Assembly: GCA_902614125.1 (NCBI GenBank)
Contig: CACMJW010000004.1
Location: forward strand, 1-64,000
Origin: an uncultured Pelagibacteraceae bacterium
GTDB taxonomy: Bacteria > Pseudomonadota > Alphaproteobacteria > Pelagibacterales > Pelagibacteraceae
Reading direction: 5' to 3'
DNA: 64,000 nucleotides
Part shown: in pieces, positions 48,392-60,266 of the stretch
Position numbering within the stretch: the stretch's first letter is position 1
Layout: every line of letters starts with the position of its first letter
Notes under the pieces: model-generated
Told to the model about the DNA's origin: nothing
The model's input: the letters and a program-made list of their open reading frames with translations, nothing else
Databases searched by the model: none
Made by a program: the position numbers and the translations under genes

Positions 48392-51262
48392 TTATGCAGC
48401 ATCTTCTTTAAATTCGTCAATACTAGGACAGGTACAAAATATATTTTTATCTCCATAAACATTGTCTACTCTTGCAACTGGAGGCCAAAATTTATTTACT
48501 CTTAAAAATTTTGCGGGATAAGCAGCTTGCTCTCTTGAATATTTATGTTTCCATTCATCTGAAGCTAATTCAAAATCGGTGTGTGGAGCATTTTTTATTG
48601 GATTATCAACTTTATCAAATTTACCTGACTTGATCATTTCAATTTCTGATTTAATGCTAATCAAGGTATCACAAAATCTATCCAGCTCAGATAAACTCTC
48701 ACTTTCAGTTGGTTCTATCATCATTGTCCCAGCAACTGGCCATGACATTGTTGGTGCATGAAAACCATAATCTATCAATCTTTTAGCAATATCTTCTTCG
48801 GTAATACCTGTTTCACTCTTGATTGATCTAATATCAATAATGCATTCATGAGCCACATTACCATTTGAGCCTTTATAAAGTATTGGATAGTGATCTTTTA
48901 ACCTATTTGCTATGTAATTTGCATTTAGTATCGCAATTTGTGTTGCAAGTTTTAATCCTTGGGAGCCCATCATTTTAATATACATCCAAGAAATTGATAA
49001 AATACTTGAACTTCCCCAAGGTGCTGCAGAAACAGGTCCAATTCCAGTTGAAGGCCCACAATCTTTAACGACCGGGTGATTGGGAAGATAAACCTGTAAA
49101 TGCCTTTTGCATGCAATAGGTCCCATTCCAGGGCCTCCTCCACCGTGAGGAATACAAAATGTTTTATGTAGGTTTATATGGCAAACATCAGGACCAAAAT
49201 TTCCTGGTTTTGCTATACCAACAAGTGCATTTAAGTTTGCACCATCCATGTAAACTTGGCCTCCATGTTTATGAATGAATTCACATATATCTTTTATTTT
49301 TTCTTCAAATACTCCATGTGTGGATGGATATGTAACCATCAAAGCTCCGAGATTTTCCGAATGGGTTTCAGCTTTTTTCTTCAAATCTTCAAAATCAACA
49401 TTTCCCTCTTTATCGCAATTAACCACTACCACCTTCATTCCAACCATCTGTGCGCTTGCTGGATTAGTCCCATGTGCTGAGCTTGGGATTAAACATATAT
49501 TTCTGTTTTGCTCACCTCTATCTAAATGGTATTTTCTTATCACCATTAATCCAGCATATTCTCCTTGAGCACCTGCATTAGGTTGAAGTGAGACACCAGA
49601 AAAACCAGTAATTGATCTTAGCCAATTTTTAAGATCAGTGAACAAAGCTCTATATCCTTCCATTTGCTCAACTGGAACAAATGGATGGGGCTCGGCTAAT
49701 TCTCTCCATGAAATAGGGATCATTTCTGCAGTAGCATTTAACTTCATGGTACATGACCCTAATGCAATCATAGTTCTATTAAGTGCGATATCTTTATCCT
49801 CTAACTTTTTAAGATATCTAAGCATTTCTGTTTCAGAGTGATAAGAATTGAAAACAGGATGTTCTAAGTATTTTGAAGTTCTCAATAAATTTTTTGGTAA
49901 GTTAGGTAAACTCACTGTAGGATCTTCTTTTTTAATAGACTCCGCTGCATTAAAAATTTTTAATAATTGATTAACTCTATAAACATTTTTTTTCTCATCA
50001 AAAGAAATGGCAAGCATTTCTGAATTTACTTTTCTAATATTTACTTTTTGATCTAAAGCATTTTTAAAAATCTGATCGGTCTTTTCTTTAGTAATAATAG
50101 TTACAGTATCAAAGAAATAATCTGAATATAATTCATATCCAGATTGTTTTATTTTATCAGCAAAATTTTTTGCTAATTGTGAAACTCTTTCAGAAATTTC
50201 CTTTATTCCGTCTGGTCCATGATAAATTGCATAAGCTGCTGATACAATCGCTAGTAATGCTTGTGCCGTACAAATATTGCTTGTTGCTTTGTCTCTTCTG
50301 ATGTGCTGCTCTCTAGTTTGTAGTGATAACCTGTAAGCTTTATTCCCATGTCTATCAACTGAAACACCAACAATTCTACCAGGCATTGATCTTTTAAATT
50401 CATCTTTTGTTGCAAAAAAGGCTGCATGCGGTCCTCCATAACCCATTGGAATACCAAATCTTTGTGAGCTACCAACCGCTATATCTGCACCAAGTTCTCC
50501 AGGAGTTTTTAGTTTGGCAAGTGCCAACAAATCACAAGCCAAGATCGCTTTACCATTTTTTTTATGAATTTTACTTATATGTTCACTTGGATCTTTAATG
50601 TCACCCAAAGTTCCTGGATATTGCAAAATTCCACAAACAACATCTTCTTTTAGTTGATCTAAAACTTTGTCCTCATTTCCAACAAGAACTTTAAGACCCA
50701 TAGGTTCTGCTCTAGTTTGAACAACGTCGATTGTTTGTGGATGACAATTCTCTGAAATGAAAACTAAATTACTATCACTTTTATTAAGTCTATGACTTAA
50801 GCCCATGGCCTCTGCTGCTGCAGTTCCCTCGTCAAGTAAAGATGCATTTGCAATATCCATTCCTGTAAGATCAACAACCATTTGTTGAAAGTTTAGTAGC
50901 ATTTCTAATCTTCCTTGTGCTACTTCTGGCTGATAAGGTGTGTATGATGTATACCAGCCCGGATTTTCTAAAATATTTCTTAAAATTACATATGGTGTAT
51001 AAGTCCCGTAATATCCCATACCAATAAAATTTGAGTAAATTTGATTTTTTTTTGAGATTGCTTTTAATTTTCTAAGTGCTTCATATTCTGAATTAGATTC
51101 ACCAATATTTAATTCACCTTTAAACTGTATTTTTTCTGGAACAGTACTATTTATAAGATCATCTAATGACTTAAAATTAAGATCTTTAAGCATTTTTTGT
51201 TGGTCATTATCTGAAGGACCAATATGTCTTCTTATAAAGTCTTTCTGTGAATTATGTAACAT
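48392..51262 (-). CDS. gcvP: Glycine dehydrogenase (decarboxylating), P protein
   Basis: [61 protein letters not shown]-like lysine motif. Confidence 0.96.
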   Translation of the reverse strand: [956 protein letters not shown]

Positions 51263-51642
51263 TAACTTGATGTCTCCTTTGCAAATTTTTCATACTCCTC
51301 TTTGTTCATTAAAGAATCTAATTCAGAGGCATCTTTTATTTTTAATTTAAAAAACCATGCAGCACCTTCGGGATCTTCATTAATTTTTGCAGGGTCATCT
51401 ACTATAATTTGGTTTATATCAACTACTTCTCCACTGATAGGTGTGTAAACGTCACTTGCGGCTTTTGTAGACTCTACAACACCTGCAGTTCCATCTTTTT
51501 CAACATTTGTACCTTTTTCTGGCAACTCAGCAAAAACTATATCACCTAACATTTCAGTTGCATGTTTTGTAATTCCAATAGTTGCAACCTCACCCTCCAG
51601 TGTAATCCATTCATGCTCTTTGGAAAATTTAACTTCAGACAT
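51262..51642 (-). CDS. gcvH: Glycine cleavage system H protein
   Basis: FSKEHEWI, lipoyl site [18 protein letters not shown]. Confidence 0.95.
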
Positions 51643-52738
51643 TTTTTTCTCCTTTTACATAGTTTTTTTTATAAAATGGTAAATCACAAACATTGGCTGG
51701 AACTTTTTTTCCTCTTACTTCTAAAAAGATCTTTGTATTTGTTGGTGAGTAATTGTTTTCGACATACCCCATTGCAATTGAGCATTCAACACTTGGTCCA
51801 AATGTACCACTTGTAACTTTACCTATTTCTTTATCGTTCTGATCAAAAATTTTAGTATTTCCTCTTGCTATAACTCTTGTTTCAGGTTTGATACCAACTC
51901 TTAAAGTCTTTACTCCATTATCAATTTGTTTTTTAATAATATCTGAACCAGGGTAATCACTACCAACTCTTGATTTAGGTATTGCCCATTTCAAGTTTGC
52001 CTCAATCGGACTTGTTTTTTCGTCAAGATCATTACCATATAAGCATAATCCAGCTTCTAATCTTAGCGTATCTCTTGCGCCAAGCCCTATAAGTTTAGCA
52101 CCATGATTAATTAATTGATCTACAAATTTTTCAGCTTTTTTATTATCTAAAGAGATCTCAAAACCATCTTCACCAGTATAACCAGATCTTGTTATGTAAA
52201 TATTTGAATTATCATATTCAAATTCCCCTCCATTCATGAATTTAAGATTAGTTATATCTGAAACTACTTTTCCTAATACATCTTTTGCTTTTGGTCCTTG
52301 TATTGCAATCAAAGATAGGCTTTCATCTAAATTTAAAACATATTTGCCATTTAATTTTTTTTTTATTATTTCAAGATCTTGCTTTTTGCATGCTGCATTT
52401 AAAATAATTAAGTAGCTATTTTTTAATTTTGTAATAATTAAATCGTCGTAAATTCCTCCCTGCTCATTCATTAAAAAAGAATATTTACTTTGATTAGTTT
52501 TTAAATTTTTAAAATTAACTGGAAATATTTTTTCTAGATCATCTGTAAGATGACCTGAACCGTTTATAAATAGCTGTCCCATATGAGATACGTCAAATAT
52601 ACCGGCATTTTCTCTAGTAAATTTGTGTTCTTGGATTATTCCATTCTTATATTGTATGGGCATTTGGTAACCTGCAAACTCAACCATCTTTGCACCATGT
52701 TGGATGTGTAATTTATATAAAGGTGTTTTTTTATTCAT
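51635..52738 (-). CDS. gcvT: Glycine cleavage system T protein
   Basis: [44 protein letters not shown]. Confidence 0.95.
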   Translation of the reverse strand: MNKKTPLYKLHIQHGAKMVEFAGYQMPIQYKNGIIQEHKFTRENAGIFDVSHMGQLFINGSGHLTDDLEKIFPVNFKNLKTNQSKYSFLMNEQGGIYDDLIITKLKNSYLIILNAACKKQDLEIIKKKLNGKYVLNLDESLSLIAIQGPKAKDVLGKVVSDITNLKFMNGGEFEYDNSNIYITRSGYTGEDGFEISLDNKKAEKFVDQLINHGAKLIGLGARDTLRLEAGLCLYGNDLDEKTSPIEANLKWAIPKSRVGSDYPGSDIIKKQIDNGVKTLRVGIKPETRVIARGNTKIFDQNDKEIGKVTSGTFGPSVECSIAMGYVENNYSPTNTKIFLEVRGKKVPANVCDLPFYKKNYVKGEKNV

Positions 52739-52754
52739 ATTAACTCTTTAATCC

Positions 52755-52897
52755 CCTCTGTCTTGTTGCCTGAGAGTTTTGCTCCTTCGGCGAGAACTTA
52801 ATCTCTTTCCAGAGTTAATACGTACGGTCCTTTTGCCTGAGAGATTATTGGGTATTTGCTCCTTCGGCGCTACATTGAGTAGTCTCTCCCGTGAGTT
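52755..52897 (-). promoter_or_regulatory. Tandem glycine riboswitch upstream of gcvT
   Basis: Reverse complement has two aptamer signatures: GGGAGAGACT...GCGCCGAAGGAGCAA...CTCTCAGGCAAAAGGACC and TCGCCGAAGGAGCAA...CTCTCAGGCAACAAGACAGAGG. Confidence 0.95.
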
Positions 52898-52930
52898 CTT
52901 ATAACACAATTTATTATAAAATATAAATAT

Positions 52931-53800
52931 TTATGCAGATTTTTTTTTAAAAAATAAAGTTAAAAACTGTAATAGAACTGCGAATATAACCACGGACCCA
53001 CCAATTAAAACAATAAAAGGAGGGTTTTCATTAACAAACATCCATGCCCAAAGAGGTCCTAAAACTGCCTCAGTAAGCATAATAATTCCAACAAATGCAG
53101 AAGGTGTAGATCTTGCACCAACTGTAATAAAAATAAATCCAAATCCCAATTGAAAAAAACCAGCTAAGAAACCTAAAAAAATATCATGGCTAGAAATTGC
53201 AATAGTTGGTGACATCAAGTATCCAATAATCATTGCAAAAATACCTGCTACAAGTTGAAGTGGGACCATGTCAACATCTGGATATTTTCTAACTACTAAA
53301 ATTAAAATTGCGAATGAAATTGGCATTAGAAATGCAGCTATATTTCCAGAAATTTCTCCAGGTGATAAAGAATTACCCACCATCATGATTATACCAGCTA
53401 TTGCCAAAATGATTGAAGCTAAAGTGATTTTAGATATTTTTTCTTTTAAAAATAAATAACCAAATACAGCAAGAAATATCGTTTGTGTCTGAATTATAAA
53501 ATTAGTATTTGTTACAGTAGTATTGTACATTGCAAAAACATAACTTGCAAAGCCTACTGCTAGAATTAAACCACCAAACAAACCTGGAATACCAGATTTA
53601 ATAAGTACACTAAAAATTTTTTGTTTATAAGAAATTATTAAGAACAAAAATACAACAATTATAAAAAAAAGAGATCTCCAAAATAATATTTGCCATAAAG
53701 TTGATCCTTCAAATGACTTTACAATCATACCGCCAAAACTAAGGCTACAGGCGCCTAAAAATACTAATAATGGACCTGGTATTTTTGAAATTATATTCAC
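52931..53800 (-). CDS. DMT superfamily (EamA) transporter
   Basis: TM pattern, YLFLKEKISKITL, LTEAVLGPLWAWMFVNENP. Confidence 0.85.
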   Translation of the reverse strand: MNIISKIPGPLLVFLGACSLSFGGMIVKSFEGSTLWQILFWRSLFFIIVVFLFLIISYKQKIFSVLIKSGIPGLFGGLILAVGFASYVFAMYNTTVTNTNFIIQTQTIFLAVFGYLFLKEKISKITLASIILAIAGIIMMVGNSLSPGEISGNIAAFLMPISFAILILVVRKYPDVDMVPLQLVAGIFAMIIGYLMSPTIAISSHDIFLGFLAGFFQLGFGFIFITVGARSTPSAFVGIIMLTEAVLGPLWAWMFVNENPPFIVLIGGSVVIFAVLLQFLTLFFKKKSA

Positions 53801-54741
53801 AAGATTTTTGAAATTATATTATTCGTTTCCATTTCATATAATTTAAAAATTGTTTCTGCATCTTTTAAATTCACTTCTTTAAACTTTATTTTCGATCCAG
53901 GTGTTAATTGTGAGAGTTTATCGAAATCAGCACTTATAACAGTGGCTATTTTTGGATACCCGCCTATCGTACCATGATCTGCAAGCATTATAATAGGATT
54001 ACCATCAGCTGGAATTTGTATAACTCCTTTTACAAGCCCTTCAGATTTAATATTGGTATTAATAATATTGTCTAATCTCTCTCCCTCTAAACGCATTCCC
54101 ATTCTATCTGTAAGTTTGGTCACGCTATATTCCTTTTTAAAAAATTTAGCTTGAGATTCTTTAGAGAAATAATGAAAATTAGTTCCTTTTATGACTCTTA
54201 TATTTTCAATTTTAGAATTAATGTGATCTAATCTTCTTCTTGATAATTCTTTAATTTTTGAAACTTGAATTTTTTGATTATCTTGTATTTTTTTACCGTT
54301 GTTTGAGCCGATATTAGCTTTTGTGTTTATAGAGCAGCTTTTCCATTGATAATCTATGTTAAGGTCAGCTCCAATTGCCAAATAACCATAAACAGATTTA
54401 TTTGTTGAAATTAAATCAATTTCATCATGATCCTCTAATGTAATTGTTTCATAACATTTACCCTCAATCTCGTTTTTATTTTTAAAAATTTTAAATTTTA
54501 CGTCTCCTGAAACTGATATATTTAAAGGATCCCCGTGATACACTAATCTTGGTCCTTGATATGCAAATTCTATTATTGGATGGCTTGGAACATTATGTAG
54601 AATTTTGTTGGATATAATATAATTTCTTTTGTCCATTACGCCACTTATTGGAATTCCAATATGATTTAGATTATTTCTACCTAAATCCTGAAAAGTTGTA
54701 TTAATCCCTGCTCTTATGACTTTGAAAAAATTTTCACTCAT
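53797..54741 (-). CDS. pxpC: 5-oxoprolinase subunit C
   Basis: VIRAGINTTFQDLGRNNLNHIGIPISGVMDKRNY, MLADHGTIGGYPKIATVI. Start moved to internal Met. Confidence 0.92.
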   Translation of the reverse strand: MSENFFKVIRAGINTTFQDLGRNNLNHIGIPISGVMDKRNYIISNKILHNVPSHPIIEFAYQGPRLVYHGDPLNISVSGDVKFKIFKNKNEIEGKCYETITLEDHDEIDLISTNKSVYGYLAIGADLNIDYQWKSCSINTKANIGSNNGKKIQDNQKIQVSKIKELSRRRLDHINSKIENIRVIKGTNFHYFSKESQAKFFKKEYSVTKLTDRMGMRLEGERLDNIINTNIKSEGLVKGVIQIPADGNPIIMLADHGTIGGYPKIATVISADFDKLSQLTPGSKIKFKEVNLKDAETIFKLYEMETNNIISKIL

Positions 54742-55408
54742 TATAGTTTTTATATTTTTCTTTATTGATTTTAATAAAACTAACAGTATCACCTGGATTA
54801 ATTAGGTTTGGATTATCTTCGTTCAGTGAGTCAAAAACATTCAAGGGTGTATTGCCAATTATATTCCAACCACCTGGACTTTCAAAAGTATAAATATTGC
54901 AAAATTGTTCTGTTAAACCTATTGAACCTTTTGGAACTTTAACTCTTGGAGTTTCTAATCTTTTGGCATGCAAATTTTTATCAATATCTCCTAAGAAAGG
55001 CATACCTGCAATAAAACCTGTCATGTAACAGAAATATTCTTTTGAAAAAAATGTATCTAAAATTTCATCAGTTGGTTTATTTAATTTTCTTTCAAGTTTT
55101 TTAAGATCTAATGCATATTCATCCTCACAACATACTGGAATTTGTATTTTTTTTTTAGATATACTATGATTTTTTTTTATCTCTAAATTTTCAATTATTT
55201 TTTTAGTTTTTTCAAAATTCGTAATTGATAAATCAAATGAAACTATTAGCTTGTTGTAGGATGGAGTTAAATTTGTAATTCCTTCAAACTCACAGTCTTT
55301 TAAATTTTGAAAGTAATTAATTACTTTTGAATTTATTTCTTTATTAACTTCATTGCCAAAATCACAGTAAACTGCTGCGTCACCAAGATTTGATATATTT
55401 TTTATCAT
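54734..55408 (-). CDS. pxpB: 5-oxoprolinase subunit B
   Basis: TGFIAGMPFLGDID, ETPRVKVPKGSIGL, ESPGGWNIIGNTP. Confidence 0.92.
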   Translation of the reverse strand: MIKNISNLGDAAVYCDFGNEVNKEINSKVINYFQNLKDCEFEGITNLTPSYNKLIVSFDLSITNFEKTKKIIENLEIKKNHSISKKKIQIPVCCEDEYALDLKKLERKLNKPTDEILDTFFSKEYFCYMTGFIAGMPFLGDIDKNLHAKRLETPRVKVPKGSIGLTEQFCNIYTFESPGGWNIIGNTPLNVFDSLNEDNPNLINPGDTVSFIKINKEKYKNYNE

Positions 55409-55436
55409 GCCATGTTATACTTTAAACTTTGTTGCT

Positions 55437-56213
55437 ATGGAAATTAATATAAATTGTGATTTAGGTGAAAAATCCAAACATCATTCAAATAAACATGATC
55501 CTGATTTACTTAAGATAGTAAATTCTGCAAATATAGCCTGTGGCTATCATGCTGGCGATGAAGAAACGATGAATGATGTTATAAAAATATCTAAAAAAAA
55601 TAATGTAAGTATTGGTGCCCACCCATCTTTTAATGATCCAGAAAATTTTGGAAGAGAAAGAATGAATTTATCATCTAATGAAATAAGAAAATTAATATTA
55701 GATCAATATGAAATTTTACAAAAAATTGCATCTGATCATGGAGAAAGAGTTACACATATAAAACCACATGGTGCATTAAATAATATGGCATGTGAAGATT
55801 TGGACTTAGCTATTACTCTTGCAAAAGCAGTACATGAAATTAGTAATGATATTATTTATTTAGTTCCAACTGGTTCTAAAATGGAAATAGCTGCAAAAAA
55901 GTTAAATATGAACATTGCGTGTGAAATTTTTGCTGATCGAAACTATGAAGATGATGGAAACTTAGTTTCTAGAAAAAAATCTCATGCTCTTATTACCGAC
56001 CCTGAAGAAGCCAAAAAACACGTATTAAGTATGGTAAAAAATCAGTCACTTAATTGTCACAGTGGAAAGCAGATACCTTGTGAAATAGACTCCGTATGCA
56101 TACATGGGGATAATCTTAGTTCATTAGGGACAGCAAAGTTAATTAAAAAAAACTTGCTGGATAATGGTCTTGAACTAAAAGCACTTAATAAAATGGAGAA
56201 ATTTAAAAAATGA
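55437..56213 (+). CDS. pxpA: 5-oxoprolinase subunit A (LamB/YcsF family)
   Basis: INCDLGEKSKHHS, ANIACGYHAGDEETM, HIKPHGALNN. Start moved to internal Met. Confidence 0.92.
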   Translation: MEININCDLGEKSKHHSNKHDPDLLKIVNSANIACGYHAGDEETMNDVIKISKKNNVSIGAHPSFNDPENFGRERMNLSSNEIRKLILDQYEILQKIASDHGERVTHIKPHGALNNMACEDLDLAITLAKAVHEISNDIIYLVPTGSKMEIAAKKLNMNIACEIFADRNYEDDGNLVSRKKSHALITDPEEAKKHVLSMVKNQSLNCHSGKQIPCEIDSVCIHGDNLSSLGTAKLIKKNLLDNGLELKALNKMEKFKK

Positions 56214-56707
56214 AAAAAATTCTTATCGTTCTTTTGTTAACTTTGGGATTAACTTCTAATTCGCTTGCTGCAGGATCATCATCATCTAGCAGTGGGTCTG
56301 GGGATATGGATACAAAATCCAATTATGATAAAGCTGTAAAACTTATAAAAGCTGCAAAAAAGTATGAAATAGACGGAAAAGTTGATAAGGCAAAGAAAAG
56401 ATATGAAAGAGCTTTAAAATTTTTAGTGAAGTCAAATAAGAGTAAACCAAATAAAGCTGATACTCTAAACTATTTAGGTTTTACAACTAGAAAATTGGGT
56501 GATTTTGAGAACGGAGAGAAATATTACCTTCAAGGTTTAGCTATTGATCCAAAACATAAAGGTATAAACGAATATTTAGGTGAATTATATGTTGCAACAA
56601 ATAGACATAATCTTGCTGTTGAAAGACTTGAGGTTTTAAAAGATTGTGGTTGTGAGGAATATGATCAACTTAAAGCTGTCATAGCTGGTGAAAAGTCAAA
56701 GTATTAA
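56210..56707 (+). CDS. Secreted TPR-repeat protein
   Basis: Signal peptide then TPR-like helices (ADTLNYLGFTTRKLGDFENGEKYYLQGLAIDPKH). Confidence 0.8.
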   Translation: MKKILIVLLLTLGLTSNSLAAGSSSSSSGSGDMDTKSNYDKAVKLIKAAKKYEIDGKVDKAKKRYERALKFLVKSNKSKPNKADTLNYLGFTTRKLGDFENGEKYYLQGLAIDPKHKGINEYLGELYVATNRHNLAVERLEVLKDCGCEEYDQLKAVIAGEKSKY

Positions 56708-56823
56708 CAAATCTTTAACAGATATTATAATAAACTTAATACGTAAAAAATTTTAGTTAGCAAAATACTTAAAATTATTTATATAGTGTAACCTAATAGC
56801 CGAAAAAAAGTAAAAAATTTAAA

Positions 56824-57435
56824 TTGATAGAACAATCCTTAATACTATTACAAATTATCTTTATTGATATAATTTTAGCAGCAGATAATGCAATTATAAT
56901 TGGTTTAATTGCTGCAAACTTTGTTCCCAAAAATAGAAAAAAAATTATCTTTTGGGGTGTTGTAGGTGCGCTTGTTTTTAAAGTAGTTTTTGCAATATTT
57001 GCTACATACCTTTTTAAATTCTATTTCATCAAAATTTTAGGGGGGTTGCTTTTAATTTGGATTGTGAATGATTTAAGAAAAGATTTATTTGAAATTCAAA
57101 AAATTAAATCGCCAAAAAAAAAATCAATGGAACCATCATTTATTAAAAGTATCTACAAGGTTCTATTTGCTGATATTACAATTAGCTTTGACAATGTTAT
57201 TGGAGTTGTTGGAGCTGCAAAAGGTAACTTTGGGTTTATGATATTTGGATTAGTTTTATCAGTAGTATTAACTGGTGCTTTAGCTACATACTTAGCAAAT
57301 TATATTCAAAAACATTTATGGATTGCCTATATAGGTTTAGGTTTTATTTTGCTAGTAGCCATTCAATTAATAATAGGTGGAATGGTTGATTTAGAGATAA
57401 TAAATATAAATGAGGAATTTAAAAAATATTTTTAA
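56824..57435 (+). CDS. TerC family membrane protein
   Basis: IDIILAADNAIIIGL and DITISFDNVIGVVGAA acidic motifs; TTG start. Confidence 0.88.
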   Translation: MIEQSLILLQIIFIDIILAADNAIIIGLIAANFVPKNRKKIIFWGVVGALVFKVVFAIFATYLFKFYFIKILGGLLLIWIVNDLRKDLFEIQKIKSPKKKSMEPSFIKSIYKVLFADITISFDNVIGVVGAAKGNFGFMIFGLVLSVVLTGALATYLANYIQKHLWIAYIGLGFILLVAIQLIIGGMVDLEIININEEFKKYF

Positions 57436-58208
57436 TAAGAATATTTTTTACTAGGATATTTTTTACTTTTAACTTCTTTTGCAAATTTGCTAATTCCTTC
57501 TCGGATATAACGTCTTAAATCAATATATTTTTTAACAAATTTTATTTTTGATTGAGTTAATCCTAAAATATCATCAGTGACTAAAATTTGACCATCGCAA
57601 TTATTAGATGATCCTATTCCAATTGTTGGAATTGTAACTTTTCTAGTAATCTCTTTTGATAAATCGCTCTTTACACATTCAAGAACTATTGCAAATGCTC
57701 CAGATTTTTCTAAAAGTTCGGCATCACTTAAAAGACGGTTTCTTTCACGTGCAGACTTCCCTTTTGATTTAAATTTTCCTCTAACAGTTTGAGGAGTTAT
57801 ACCAAGGTGGCCTAAAACAGGTATTTTGTTTTTAATTAAGTGTTTAACTATTTCTTTAATTCTTAGTCCGCCTTCTAATTTTACTCCGTCACATTTCGTT
57901 TCTTTCATTACTTTTATGCAGTTTTTTAAAGCCTCAGCTTTATTTCTATAAGTATTATATGGCATATCTACAATCATTAGACTTTTAGATATTCCCAATC
58001 TAACACTTTTTGAATGTTCTATCATTTTTTCAAGTGTGACTTGTCTGGTAGACTTATAATTGTAAAGAACCGATCCAAGAGAATCTCCGACTAAAATAAG
58101 ATCTGTAAATTTATCTACTTCTTCTGCAATATTTTTTGAATATGCTGTTAGACAAACAATTTTAGACTTGTTTTTTTTTTGTTTTATTTTTTTTACTTTA
58201 TCGAACAT
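57432..58208 (-). CDS. panB: 3-methyl-2-oxobutanoate hydroxymethyltransferase
   Basis: ILVGDSLGSVLYNY, VKLEGG, PVLGHLGITPQTV, TIGIGSSNNCDGQILVTDDILG. Confidence 0.93.
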   Translation of the reverse strand: MFDKVKKIKQKKNKSKIVCLTAYSKNIAEEVDKFTDLILVGDSLGSVLYNYKSTRQVTLEKMIEHSKSVRLGISKSLMIVDMPYNTYRNKAEALKNCIKVMKETKCDGVKLEGGLRIKEIVKHLIKNKIPVLGHLGITPQTVRGKFKSKGKSARERNRLLSDAELLEKSGAFAIVLECVKSDLSKEITRKVTIPTIGIGSSNNCDGQILVTDDILGLTQSKIKFVKKYIDLRRYIREGISKFAKEVKSKKYPSKKYSY

Positions 58209-58279
58209 TTGGTCTCTTTAGATATAATAATTTAATAAAGCATTATGCACATATTGTGTAATTAATTAATACATTCTTA

Positions 58280-59854
58280 TTATTCTAATTCAATGGTGCT
58301 AGGTGGTTTAGAAGTGACGTCATATACTACCCTATTAATTCCTCTAATATTATTTACTATTTGGTTAGAAATGTTCTGTAAAAAAGATTTTTCAAATTTA
58401 AAAAAATCTGCAGTCATGCCATCTTCAGATGTTATTGCTCTTAATAAACATAAGTATTCATATGTTCGATTATCACCCATCACACCAACAGTTTTTACAG
58501 GTAGCAAGGCGGCATAGGCCTGCCAAATTTTATGATAAAGATTATTTTTTTTCAATCCATCTATAAAAATATGATCAGCCTCTTTTAAAATTTTAATTTT
58601 TTCTTTTGTTATAGTTCCTGGCATTCTTATAGCTAAACCAGGTCCTGGAAAAGGATGTCTTGATATTATCTCTTTATTCAATCCAAGCTCTAGCCCTAAT
58701 TTTCTAACCTCATCCTTAAATAAATATTTCAAAGGCTCCACCAATTTTAAATTCATTTTTTTTGGTAAACCTCCAACATTATGATGAGATTTAATTTTTG
58801 ATGTTTGACTTCCAGTTACAGATTTACTTTCAATTAAGTCTGGGTATAAAGTTCCTTGTGCTAAAAACTGAACGTTTTTGATTTTTTTTGCATAATTTTC
58901 AAAAATTTTAATAAATAAATTACCAATTATTTTTCTTTTCTTTTCAGGGTCAGAAATATTTTTCAATTTATTTAAAAATTGTTTTTCTGCATTCACATAA
59001 ACTAGATTAATTTTAAATCGTTTTTTAAATGTATGAACAACTTGCTTTTCCTCATCTTTTCTCAAAAGTCCTGTATTTACAAATATGCAAGTTAATCGGT
59101 TACCAATTGCATTAGATAGTAATTTTGCAACAACACTGCTGTCTACGCCACCCGAGAGGGCACAAATGACTTTTGAATTACCAACTTGAGTTTTAACTTG
59201 ATCAATAAGCTTTACTCTCTGATCTTTAGAAGACCAGTTTCTTTTAATTTTACATATTTTAAATACAAAATTTCTTAAGATAATTTTTCCTCTATTTGTG
59301 TGAGTTACCTCTGGATGAAACTGAATACCAAATAATTTTTTCTTAAAATTTTCAACTATACAAAATTTTGCATTATTTGTTTTCCCTATTACCTTAAAAT
59401 CTTTTGGTAATTTGGTAACTTCATCTGCATGGCTCATCCAGACATTATTTTCTTTTTTTGTAAAAAAATCTTTTGTAAGGATGCTCTCTTTTACTTTTTT
59501 AACTTTAGCTAAACCAAATTCTCTTGATTTTGATTGTTTAACTTTGCCGCCTAATTCTTTTGATATTATTTGGTGACCAAAACATATTCCAAGCACTGGA
59601 ATATTAGAATTGAGTAAATTTTTACTAAATTTTACTTTTTTACTTTGATAAACATTTAAAGGCCCTCCAGATAATATAAGCCCACTAACATTTTTTTCTA
59701 ACAGTTTAATATTATTTGATTTGTGATGGCTAATAATTTCACAATAAACCCCAAGTTCTCTTACTTTTCTTGCTATTAGTTGTGTAAACTGTGAACCAAA
59801 ATCTATTATCAAGATTTTCTTAAGACTGTTCTCAAGAAGCATCTTTTTTTTCAA
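58280..59854 (-). CDS. guaA: GMP synthase
   Basis: [59 protein letters not shown]-term. Confidence 0.96.
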   Translation of the reverse strand: MKKKMLLENSLKKILIIDFGSQFTQLIARKVRELGVYCEIISHHKSNNIKLLEKNVSGLILSGGPLNVYQSKKVKFSKNLLNSNIPVLGICFGHQIISKELGGKVKQSKSREFGLAKVKKVKESILTKDFFTKKENNVWMSHADEVTKLPKDFKVIGKTNNAKFCIVENFKKKLFGIQFHPEVTHTNRGKIILRNFVFKICKIKRNWSSKDQRVKLIDQVKTQVGNSKVICALSGGVDSSVVAKLLSNAIGNRLTCIFVNTGLLRKDEEKQVVHTFKKRFKINLVYVNAEKQFLNKLKNISDPEKKRKIIGNLFIKIFENYAKKIKNVQFLAQGTLYPDLIESKSVTGSQTSKIKSHHNVGGLPKKMNLKLVEPLKYLFKDEVRKLGLELGLNKEIISRHPFPGPGLAIRMPGTITKEKIKILKEADHIFIDGLKKNNLYHKIWQAYAALLPVKTVGVMGDNRTYEYLCLLRAITSEDGMTADFFKFEKSFLQNISNQIVNNIRGINRVVYDVTSKPPSTIELE

Positions 59855-60266
59855 AATCTTTAAGTCTTGTATCTATAGAAGTTAATTTTTCACATAATGT
59901 ATTACAGATTTTCTTAAAATCTTTTTTTAAATCTTGAACCTTTGAAAAATTTGATCTTTCTAATTCTAGGTCAATTAAAATATACATTGCCTCCTCATTT
60001 TTTGGATCTAATAACAAGGCAGTATTAATGTTTTTTTCTTCCTCTTTAGTATTTTTTTCTATTTTAAAAATTTTTCCTAAATAAAGATATGAATTTGAAT
60101 GTTTAGGATTGTATACAATGCTTCTCTCAAACTGAAATTTTGATTCATCGTATTTTTCTTCATCAAATAATTTCTTACCTTTATCATAAAAATTATTTTC
60201 GCTCGCATTAGCTATTGAGCTTAAACCAAGTATAAATATGCAAAAGGTGAATATTTTTAAAATCAT
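59832..60266 (-). CDS. TPR-repeat periplasmic protein
   Basis: Signal peptide and TPR-like repeat [29 protein letters not shown]. Confidence 0.75.
   Translation of the reverse strand: MILKIFTFCIFILGLSSIANASENNFYDKGKKLFDEEKYDESKFQFERSIVYNPKHSNSYLYLGKIFKIEKNTKEEEKNINTALLLDPKNEEAMYILIDLELERSNFSKVQDLKKDFKKICNTLCEKLTSIDTRLKDFEKKDAS

Noticed and set aside
49256-50598. Several 60-100 aa ORFs on the + strand opposite gcvP
   Set aside because: Antisense to a confidently identified gene and without recognisable motifs; shadow ORFs.
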